The position numbers were made by a program, and so were the translations under genes. The notes beneath the pieces were generated by a model. That model worked only from the letters and a program-made list of their open reading frames with translations. It was not told the origin of the DNA and ran no database searches. Shown here one piece after another: positions 23,030 to 28,825 of a stretch of DNA of 28,825 bases (position 1 is the first letter of the stretch; the number at the start of each line of letters is the position of its first letter). This stretch comes from Streptomyces alboflavus (lineage in GTDB: Bacteria > Actinomycetota > Actinomycetes > Streptomycetales > Streptomycetaceae): the NCBI RefSeq assembly GCF_000716675.1, contig NZ_JNXT01000083.1, forward strand, positions 1 through 28,825, read 5' to 3'.

Positions 23030-23665
23030 ATGAACCCCGCTGCCGCCGCCAAGGCCTCCGTGCTGGACCTAGCCCCGGTCGTCCCCGTAGTAGTCATCGA
23101 CGACCCCACGGACGCCCTCCCCCTGGCCCGAGCCCTGGTCGCGGGCGGCCTCCCGGCGATCGAGGTGACCCTGCGGACCCCCGCGGCCCTGGACGCGATC
23201 CGCGCGATCGCGGACGGCGTCCCGGACGCGGTGGTCGGCGCCGGGACGATCGTCTCGCCGGAGAACGTCACGGCCGCGGCAGACGCGGGCGCCCGCTTCC
23301 TGGTGAGCCCCGGCTGGACGCCAACGCTGCTCGACGCGATGGCGGCGTCGGGGCTGCCGTACCTGCCGGGGGTCTCGACGACGTCGGAGGTCGTGGCGCT
23401 GCTTGAGCGCGGCGTGACGGAGATGAAGTTCTTCCCGGCCGAGGCGGCGGGCGGGACGCCGTACCTGAAGTCGCTCGGCGGCCCGCTCCCCCAGGCCCGC
23501 TTCTGCCCGACGGGCGGCATCTCCGCGACGTCGGCCCCCGCCTACCTCGCCCTGCCGAACGTGGGCTGCGTGGGCGGCAGTTGGATGCTCCCGCCGGACG
23601 CGGTGGCGGCGAAGGACTGGGCACGGGTGGAGTCCCTGGCCCGCGAGGCGGCGACCCTGCGCTGA
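23030..23665 (+). CDS. eda: 2-dehydro-3-deoxyphosphogluconate (KDPG) aldolase
   Basis: This 211-residue class I aldolase splits KDPG into pyruvate and glyceraldehyde 3-phosphate (Entner-Doudoroff or related sugar-acid pathways). Landmarks are IEVTLRTP with Glu45, GAGTI, SPGWTPTLL, the Schiff-base Lys133 in EMKFFPAEAAGG and the phosphate loop PTGGI. I chose ATG 23030 because earlier in-frame starts add an Arg-rich segment unlike the family. The ribosome site is weak. It stands alone between the repeat array and a strong bidirectional terminator. Confidence 0.95.
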   Translation: MNPAAAAKASVLDLAPVVPVVVIDDPTDALPLARALVAGGLPAIEVTLRTPAALDAIRAIADGVPDAVVGAGTIVSPENVTAAADAGARFLVSPGWTPTLLDAMAASGLPYLPGVSTTSEVVALLERGVTEMKFFPAEAAGGTPYLKSLGGPLPQARFCPTGGISATSAPAYLALPNVGCVGGSWMLPPDAVAAKDWARVESLAREAATLR

Positions 23666-23691
23666 GGACCACCGCGACCGCGCGAGGAGGT

Positions 23692-23727
23692 GGGCGGCGG
23701 GGCCGGATCCGACCGGCCCCGCCGCCC
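23692..23727. terminator. Bidirectional terminator between eda and the RNase H/phosphatase gene
   Basis: The perfect 15-bp arms GGGCGGCGGGGCCGG (23692-23706) and CCGGCCCCGCCGCCC (23713-23727) have a 6-nt loop. It lies 26 nt past the eda stop and 8 nt past the stop of the convergent gene, so it serves both transcripts. Confidence 0.85.
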
Positions 23728-23735
23728 AGACAGCC

Positions 23736-25133
23736 TCAGCGCAGGTGTGCCGTGTCGTTCAGCAGCCGCAGGCTCGCGTTGCCGTCGGCGTAGTACGCCA
23801 CCGCCGACAGCGAGGCCGCCGAGAGTTCCATGCGGAACAGGGACTCGGGGGGCGCGCCGAGGGCGAGGCGGACGAGGGTCTTGATGGGGGTGACGTGCGT
23901 GACGAGCAGGACGGTGCGGCCCGCGTGGGCGGTGAGGAGCCGTTCGCGGGCGGCCTCGACGCGGGTCGTGACCTCGGTGAAGGACTCGCCACCGGGCGGC
24001 GCGACGTCCGGCGAGGCCAGCCACGCGGTCAGCGCGTCGGGCTGCCGCTCGCGCACCTCCGCGAAGGTCAGCCCCTCCCAGTCCCCGAAGTCCGTCTCGC
24101 GCAGGCCCTCTTCGAGGTGGACGTCGAGGCCGAGCCGGGCGGCGACGGTCCGGGCGGTCTCCTGGCAGCGCAGGAGCGGTGAGGAGACGACGGCCTGGAC
24201 GGTGCCGCGCGCGGCGAGCGCGGCGGCCACGCGGACGGCCTGCTCCCGGCCGACGTCGGAGAGGGAGGGGTTGCTCCCCCCGCTGCCGGAGAAGCGCTTC
24301 TGGGGGGTCAGCGGCGTCTCACCGTGCCGGAGGAGTACGAAGGTGGCGGGGGCACCCAGGTCGGCGGACGCACCCCAGCCGACGGGCGGAACCGCCGTCG
24401 CGGCGGCGCCCCCGGTCGTCGTACCCCCGAGGGAGACACCCGAGCCGCCACCGGCCGCCACGGACCGCGCGGCCCGCACGTCGGCCCCCTTGGCCACGTC
24501 GGCCCCCTGGGCCACCGCCCCCGCAGCCCCGAGCGCACTCGCCGTGAACCCGGCCTCGGCGCCGCCCGTGCCGCGCCCGGCGGACGCCCCGGCCAGCGCG
24601 GCCCGCGCCTTCGCCGCGCCCGCGGCCGCGTCCCCGGGCGGCCCCGCGGGCGTACCGGCACCGGACGCGCCCGCGGCGGGCCGGTCGAGCTCGGCCGTCG
24701 ACGCCGACGGCGACCACTGCTCGCCGCGCTTGCCCGCGTCCATGGCCTCGTTGGCGAGCCGGTCCGCGTGCTTGTTCTTCTCGCGCGGGATCCACTCGTA
24801 CGTCACCCGGGTCCCGGGCAGGACCCGCGCGGCCTCGGCGGCGAGGGGCTTCATGTCGGGGTGCTTGATCTTCCAGCGGCCCGACATCTGCTCGACGACG
24901 AGCTTGGAGTCCATGCGGACGTGCACGCTCGCCGCCGGGTCCAGGGCGTGGGCCGCCTTGAGGCCGGCGACCAGGCCTTTGTACTCGGCGACGTTGTTGG
25001 TCGCGACGCCGATGTACTCCGCGGCTTCGGCCAGGGTCTCCCCGGACTCCGCGTCGATGACGACCGCGCCGTAGCCCGCGGGCCCCGGGTTGCCCCGGGA
25101 GCCGCCGTCGGCCTCGACGATGAACTCCCGCAC
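23736..25133 (-). CDS. Bifunctional RNase H / histidine phosphatase (CobC-like) fusion
   Basis: In this 465-residue protein, residues 1-135 form a type I RNase H with the catalytic set Asp9 (ADGGSRGNPGPAG), Glu50 (NNVAEYKG), Asp75 (RMDSKLVV) and Asp124 (KHADRLANEAMD). An Ala/Gly/Pro-rich linker (about 140-262) follows. Residues ~263-460 are a phosphoglycerate-mutase-like phosphatase with LLRHGET (His270), LRETDFGDWEGL and VTHVTPIK. Mycobacterial Rv2228c is the known precedent, cleaving RNA in RNA:DNA hybrids and dephosphorylating alpha-ribazole phosphate. It starts at GTG 25133 with AAGGGG just upstream, 12 nt after the zinc-ribbon stop, as last gene of the nif3 operon. Confidence 0.95.
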   Translation of the reverse strand: MREFIVEADGGSRGNPGPAGYGAVVIDAESGETLAEAAEYIGVATNNVAEYKGLVAGLKAAHALDPAASVHVRMDSKLVVEQMSGRWKIKHPDMKPLAAEAARVLPGTRVTYEWIPREKNKHADRLANEAMDAGKRGEQWSPSASTAELDRPAAGASGAGTPAGPPGDAAAGAAKARAALAGASAGRGTGGAEAGFTASALGAAGAVAQGADVAKGADVRAARSVAAGGGSGVSLGGTTTGGAAATAVPPVGWGASADLGAPATFVLLRHGETPLTPQKRFSGSGGSNPSLSDVGREQAVRVAAALAARGTVQAVVSSPLLRCQETARTVAARLGLDVHLEEGLRETDFGDWEGLTFAEVRERQPDALTAWLASPDVAPPGGESFTEVTTRVEAARERLLTAHAGRTVLLVTHVTPIKTLVRLALGAPPESLFRMELSAASLSAVAYYADGNASLRLLNDTAHLR

Positions 25134-25145
25134 CGCGCCCGCCCC

Positions 25146-25889
25146 TTACAGACCGGACTCGGAGGTGCGCACCAGGATGCGGCTGCAGTTCTCGCAGCGC
25201 ACGACCTTGTCGGGCGACGCCGCCTTGATGTCGTTCACCTCGGTGATGTCGAGCTCCAGCCGGCAGCCCTCACAGCGCCGCTGGTGGAGCTTGGCCGCGC
25301 CGACACCGCCCTGCTTGGCGCGCACCTTGTCGTAGAGCGCGATCAGGTCGGCGGGGATCGACCCCGCGACGACCTCGCGCTCCTTGGTGACGTTGGCGGC
25401 CTCGCGGTCGAACTCGCCGGTGGCGGCGTCCCGGCGGCTCGTCGCGTCGTCGACCTTGGACTGGACGGAGCCGACGCGCTCGGTCAGCTCGCTCACGCGC
25501 TCCTGCGCGGACTCACGGCGCTCCATGACCTCCAGGACGACGTCCTCCAGGTCGCCCTGGCGCTTGGCGAGCGATGCGATCTCCTTCTGGAGGTTCTCCA
25601 GGTCCTTCGGGGAGGTGATCGCACCGGAGTCCAGGCGCTTCTGGTCGCGGGCGGCGCGCTGACGCACCTGGTCCACGTCCTGCTCGGCCTTGGTCTGCTC
25701 GCGGGCGCAGTCGCTCTCCTCCGTCGTCGCGGCGACGAGCAGGTCACGGAGCTGCGTGAGGTCCTTCGTCAGGGACTCGATCTCGGCATGCTCGGGCAGC
25801 GAGGCGCGCTTGTGCGCGAGCTGCGCGAGGCGCAGGTCCAGGTCCTGGAGGTCGAGGAGACGGATCTGGTCGGCGGGCGCGGCGTTCAG
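25146..25889 (-). CDS. Coiled-coil protein with C-terminal C4 zinc ribbon
   Basis: The protein has 247 residues. A long coiled coil (about 10-170; LDLRLAQLAHKRASLPEH through AQERVSELTERVGSVQSKVDD) precedes a zinc ribbon with the Cys pairs CEGC and CENC near the C-terminus. It belongs to the actinobacterial and CT398-like zinc-ribbon coiled-coil family linked to RNA or nucleic-acid functions; its exact role is unknown. The start is unusual. The only good candidate is a CTG at 25889 that forms CTGA with the Nif3 stop, with GGAG 7 nt upstream. The next in-frame ATG/GTG codons are well inside the coiled coil. It sits between the nif3-like and RNase H genes, as in many actinobacteria. Confidence 0.9.
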   Translation of the reverse strand: MNAAPADQIRLLDLQDLDLRLAQLAHKRASLPEHAEIESLTKDLTQLRDLLVAATTEESDCAREQTKAEQDVDQVRQRAARDQKRLDSGAITSPKDLENLQKEIASLAKRQGDLEDVVLEVMERRESAQERVSELTERVGSVQSKVDDATSRRDAATGEFDREAANVTKEREVVAGSIPADLIALYDKVRAKQGGVGAAKLHQRRCEGCRLELDITEVNDIKAASPDKVVRCENCSRILVRTSESGL

Positions 25890-26779
25890 TTGGGGGCTCC
25901 AAGGGAATCGGGGTCGGAAGGCGCGCGCGTAGCGCTCGCTGCGAGGGTGGTGGTGGACGACGCCGCGTGGGCGGTCCAGGGGTCGGTCACGGTCTTCGAC
26001 ACATGGACGCGCAGGCCCCAGCCGTGCCGGTCGGAGATCTCGTCGAGCTGCGCCGCGGCCAGCTCGCACCACGGCCACTCGGTGGCCCAGTGCGCGGCGT
26101 CGAGCAGCGCGAGCGGCGCCTGTGCGCGCGCCTCCGACACCGGGTGGTGGCGCAGGTCGGCGGTGAGGAACGCGTCCACGCCCGCGGCCCGTACGGCGTC
26201 GAAGAGGCTGTCTCCGGAGCCGCCGCTGACGGCGACCCTGCGGATGATCTGCGCGGGGTCGCCCGCGACCCGGACGCCCTGCGCGGTGGCGGGCAGGCAC
26301 TTCGCCGCGTGCTCGGCGAACTCGGCGAGCGGCAGCGGGTGTTCGAGCTCGCAGACCCGGCCGAGGCCGCGGCGCCCGGCGGCGTCGGACGCGTCCGGCA
26401 CGAGCGGCCCCAGGACGCGCAGGCCGAGGGCGCCCGCGAGGGCGTCGCTCACGCCCGGGTCGGCGGAGTCGGCGTTCGTGTGCGCGACGTGCAGGGCCAC
26501 GTCGTGCTTGATCAGGTCGTGCACGACGCGGCCCTTGAAGGTCGAGGCCGCGACCGTCGTCGTACCCCGCAGATACAGCGGGTGGTGCGTGACCAGCAGG
26601 TCCGCGCCCAGACGCACCGCCTCGTCGACGATCTCCTGGACGGGGTCGACCGCGAACAGGACCCGCGAGACCTCGGCCTCGGGGTCGCCGCACACGGTGC
26701 CGACGGCGTCCCACTGCTCGGCCCGCTCCGCGGGCCACAGGGCGTCGAGGGCGGCGATGACTTCAGACAGACGGGGCAC
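25886..26779 (-). CDS. Nif3-like dinuclear metal-center protein (DUF34)
   Basis: This 297-residue protein carries the metal-ligand motifs LVTHHPLYLRG (64-74), VAHTNADSAD (98-107) and, late, TADLRHHP and AAHWATEWP. It has the simple two-half form without the inserted PII-like domain of longer homologues. The family binds two metal ions and is tied to GTP cyclohydrolase I-like reactions in some species, but its substrate is unclear. It starts at GTG 26779 with no ribosome site. TAGCCT lies so close upstream that the transcript may be leaderless. It heads an operon with the zinc-ribbon and RNase H/phosphatase genes. Confidence 0.93.
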   Translation of the reverse strand: MPRLSEVIAALDALWPAERAEQWDAVGTVCGDPEAEVSRVLFAVDPVQEIVDEAVRLGADLLVTHHPLYLRGTTTVAASTFKGRVVHDLIKHDVALHVAHTNADSADPGVSDALAGALGLRVLGPLVPDASDAAGRRGLGRVCELEHPLPLAEFAEHAAKCLPATAQGVRVAGDPAQIIRRVAVSGGSGDSLFDAVRAAGVDAFLTADLRHHPVSEARAQAPLALLDAAHWATEWPWCELAAAQLDEISDRHGWGLRVHVSKTVTDPWTAHAASSTTTLAASATRAPSDPDSLGAPN

Positions 26780-26870
26780 GGAGAAAGGCTACCTTCCCGC
26801 CGCGCCCCGCAGGCCACGGGTCACGTACAGCTGAAGTGCTGTGACAAGCAGCTACGTACGATCCGTCGGG

Positions 26871-27935
26871 CTACTTGACGAGGTGGCCGCGGAGGTCGTC
26901 CAGGACCTTGTCCGCCGCCGTCACGCCGAGGCCCAGGTACCAGGTCTCGTCGGGGACGTCCTTGGCCCGGCCGTTCTTGACCGCGTCGAGCTTCTTCCAC
27001 AGCGGGTTCTTCTCGGCGCCGGAGCGGCCGGTCTTCTCGGCGTCGCCGTAGACGCCGGTGAAGATCCAGTCGGCGTCGGCCTCGTCGATCTTCTCCGGGC
27101 TGATCTCCACGGCGAGATCGTTCACCTGCTGGTTCCTGGGCCGCGGCACACCGGCGTCCTGGAGGATGGTGCCGACGAACGACGCCTTGGCGTAGAGCCG
27201 GATGCGGTCGGGCATGTAGCGCAGCATCGTGACGGTGGGCTTGTCGGCGCCGAGGTCCTCATCCAGGGCCTTCGCCTTCTTCTCGTACGCGCCGAGCTGC
27301 GCCTTGGCGGCGGCCGTCTTGTCGAGCGCGGCGGCGTTGAGGAGGTAGTTCTCCTTCCACGTGAAGCCGGGGCGCACGGAGAAGACGGTCGGGGCGATCT
27401 TGGCGAGCTGCGGGTAGAGCTTGGCGGCACGCAGCTCGCTGCCGAGGATCAGGTCGGGCTTGAGGTTCGCGATCGCCTCGAGGTTGAGCGCGTTGATGGT
27501 GCCGACGTTCTTCGGGCTGCCCGCGTCCTTCTCCAGGTACGAGGGGATGCCGTCGTCGCCCTCGGTGGGGGCGTAGCCGACGGGCTTCACGCCGAGGGAC
27601 ACGACGTTGTCCAGCTCGCCGACGTCCAGGACCACGACCCGCTTCGGCGCCTGCTTCAGCTCCGTCTTGCCCAGCGCGTGCTCGATGGTGCGCGGGAACT
27701 GCCCCGGCTTGGCGCTCGTGCCCATCTTCGCCGTCCTCTCGGCCGCCTTGGCGAAGTCGTCGCCGCCCTGCGCGACGGCCTTGCTGCCGGTGCCGCGGTC
27801 GGACTTGCCGGAGTCGTCGCCCGACCCGCAGGCGGAGAGGGCGAGCACGCCGGCCATGGCGAGGGCGAGGGCCGCGGTGCGGTGGTGGGGGCGGTGAGGA
27901 TGGTGAGGGTGGCGGGGGCGCTGGCGTGGGGACAT
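26871..27935 (-). CDS. Siderophore/iron ABC transporter substrate-binding lipoprotein
   Basis: This 354-residue protein has an N-terminal lipoprotein signal peptide with lipobox LSAC, so the mature form begins at lipid-modified Cys36. A two-lobed class III periplasmic-binding fold follows (PKRVVVLDVGELDNVVSLGVKPVGYAP, then LNLEAIANLKPDLILGS, and VTMLRYMPDRIRLYA), as in FecB/DesE-type receptors. It should capture ferric siderophores at the outer face of the membrane. No permease or ATPase gene lies in the window. ATG 27935 has GGAG 6 nt upstream. An iron box about 160 bp upstream predicts iron-repressed expression. The n-region of the signal peptide is oddly rich in His and Pro. Confidence 0.93.
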   Translation of the reverse strand: MSPRQRPRHPHHPHRPHHRTAALALAMAGVLALSACGSGDDSGKSDRGTGSKAVAQGGDDFAKAAERTAKMGTSAKPGQFPRTIEHALGKTELKQAPKRVVVLDVGELDNVVSLGVKPVGYAPTEGDDGIPSYLEKDAGSPKNVGTINALNLEAIANLKPDLILGSELRAAKLYPQLAKIAPTVFSVRPGFTWKENYLLNAAALDKTAAAKAQLGAYEKKAKALDEDLGADKPTVTMLRYMPDRIRLYAKASFVGTILQDAGVPRPRNQQVNDLAVEISPEKIDEADADWIFTGVYGDAEKTGRSGAEKNPLWKKLDAVKNGRAKDVPDETWYLGLGVTAADKVLDDLRGHLVK

Positions 27936-28253
27936 CGGTGCTCCAGGGGGCTGTGCGGGGTGGTGCGGTCGGGGGTGGCGTGGCCCGGGGGGCGCGGTCT
28001 GGGGGTGACCGGCGCCGGGGTCCGGGGCGGGGCCGGTTCCCGGGGGCCGGATTCAGGTCCGGGTACGGGTCCGGGTTCCGGCGTGGGGAGAACTTAGGTT
28101 CGCCTAACCATAAGCGCCGTTTTCCAGCCAGCACAGTCGCCCCCTCCCTCTCAGGCGAATCGTCACTTCGCCACACGTACGCGTGAAGCCGGGGGCCTCG
28201 CCTGCCACGCCAGTGCGTGCGAAAACTAGCGTCGCGGACGGAGGTGACCCCAG
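27936..28253. promoter_or_regulatory. Divergent control region between iron lipoprotein and proline-rich protein gene
   Basis: No gene is present. The left half (27936-28092) is very G-rich on the plus strand. The iron box lies at 28094-28112. Right of it, CTTCGC/GTGAAG arms at 28166-28188 form a loose inverted repeat. TAGCGT (28227-28232) is a possible -10 for the rightward gene. Confidence 0.5.
28094..28112. promoter_or_regulatory. Iron box (IdeR/DmdR-type operator)
   Basis: TTAGGTTCGCCTAACCATA matches the 19-bp DtxR-family consensus TTAGGTTAGSCTAACCTAA at 16 positions, with both AGGT-type half-sites kept. On the minus strand TATGGT inside it could be a -10 box, so an iron-loaded repressor would block the siderophore-binding gene. 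Confidence 0.8.
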
Positions 28254-28825
28254 ATGACAGCTCCTGTGGCCGAGCCCTCACCCGTGTCCCCGCCCCCGCC
28301 GTCCCCCTCGCCGGGGCACGGGACGGCGGCCGGAATCCGACCGCAGCGCACGGCCGGGGCGGAGGTGGCGCCCGCTCCGGCCCCGGGTCCCACACCGACC
28401 CCGGGTCCCACACCGGCTCCGGTTCCCGCTCCGGCTCCGGCTCCGACACCAGCCCTCGGCCCGACACCCGCCCCGGCTGCGGCTCCCGGGCCCACCTCAC
28501 CGTCGGACCCTGCTTCGGTCACGGGCCTGGCCTCGGTCCAGATCGCGGTCCAAGTGCCGGTCCCGGCGCCCGCCCCCGCCCCGCCGGAGCCTGGCTTGGA
28601 TGCCCTCGGCTCGTTCGACCAGGTCGGCGGGCCCGCTCCCCCCGGCGGGCCAGGCGCGCCGGCTCCCGCCCTCGACGGCGGCGTACCGGCGAACTCCCCC
28701 GGCGGGGACGCCCTCAAGCCACCCCCCGGCCGGGCAACCGCACCAGCTCCCCCCGGGGCCCCGAGCGCACCGACTCCCCCCAGCCAGGCAACCGCACCGC
28801 CCGCGCCCCGCACACCCGCCCCGCC
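28254..28825 (+). CDS. Proline/alanine-rich protein, N-terminal part (partial, runs off right edge)
   Basis: An ATG at 28254 with a strong GGAGGTGA site 6 nt upstream opens a frame of 190 codons without a stop to the window end. The sequence begins MTAPVAEPSPVSPP and is almost entirely Pro, Ala, Gly, Thr and Ser, with repeated PAPAP and PGPTP blocks and no membrane segment so far. This looks like a disordered N-terminal arm of a larger protein. The function cannot be told. An 18-nt tandem DNA repeat (28383-28418) lies within. The overlapping minus-strand Gly-rich frame is a by-product of this composition. Confidence 0.75.
   Translation, partial: MTAPVAEPSPVSPPPPSPSPGHGTAAGIRPQRTAGAEVAPAPAPGPTPTPGPTPAPVPAPAPAPTPALGPTPAPAAAPGPTSPSDPASVTGLASVQIAVQVPVPAPAPAPPEPGLDALGSFDQVGGPAPPGGPGAPAPALDGGVPANSPGGDALKPPPGRATAPAPPGAPSAPTPPSQATAPPAPRTPAP
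28383..28418 (+). repeat. 18-bp tandem repeat coding for PGPTP blocks
   Basis: Two near-identical 18-bp units (CCGGGTCCCACACCGACC and CCGGGTCCCACACCGGCT) lie in frame in the proline-rich gene. They suggest growth of the disordered region by slippage. Confidence 0.7.

Noticed and set aside
28226..28813. Gly-rich minus-strand frame at the right end
   Set aside because: It mirrors the proline codons of the plus-strand gene, which has a strong ribosome site.

Overview
The window is very GC-rich, uses GTG starts freely, packs genes with ATGA/GTGA stop-start overlaps and carries a SARP-type activator, an IdeR/DmdR-like iron box and an A-type RNase P RNA. Together these point to a Streptomyces or close actinomycete chromosome. 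The window has two parts: the edge of a halogenated nonribosomal-peptide gene cluster (about 1-15,800) and conserved chromosomal background (about 16,240-28,825).

Cluster part, left to right. An NRPS opening with a condensation domain runs off the left edge (minus). Upstream of it on the same strand are a stand-alone AMP-ligase/ketoreductase/carrier protein (A-KR-T) and a type II thioesterase. A SARP regulator is divergent from the thioesterase. A tightly coupled minus-strand operon then encodes a PyrH-like tryptophan halogenase, a cation/proton antiporter and a flavin reductase. Next come a DPP IV-like S9 peptidase and a DrrAB-like ABC exporter pair. My model, an inference, is this: the flavin reductase feeds FADH2 to the halogenase, which makes chloro-tryptophan. 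The A-KR-T protein supplies a reduced acyl starter to the first C domain. The thioesterase proof-reads the carriers. The ABC pair, and perhaps the antiporter, handle export or ion balance. The peptidase may process or detoxify the product. Three near-identical 18-bp inverted repeats (TGTCC-N8-GGACA) lie in cluster intergenic regions and look like binding sites of one regulator.

A gene-poor stretch (15,436-16,239) separates the cluster from rnpB, whose 3' end faces the cluster. Behind rnpB lie an EamA transporter whose reading frame runs into rnpB, an AraC regulator, a MerR regulator with a 19-bp-spacer and probably leaderless promoter, a two-TM membrane protein, an RNB exoribonuclease, YaaA, a 119-bp tandem repeat, KDPG aldolase, and an operon of Nif3-like protein, zinc-ribbon coiled-coil protein and RNase H/phosphatase fusion. 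An iron-box-controlled siderophore-binding lipoprotein follows. A proline/alanine-rich protein runs off the right edge.

No tRNA, CRISPR array, transposase or integrase was seen. Functional names come from motifs read by eye; no database search was run.
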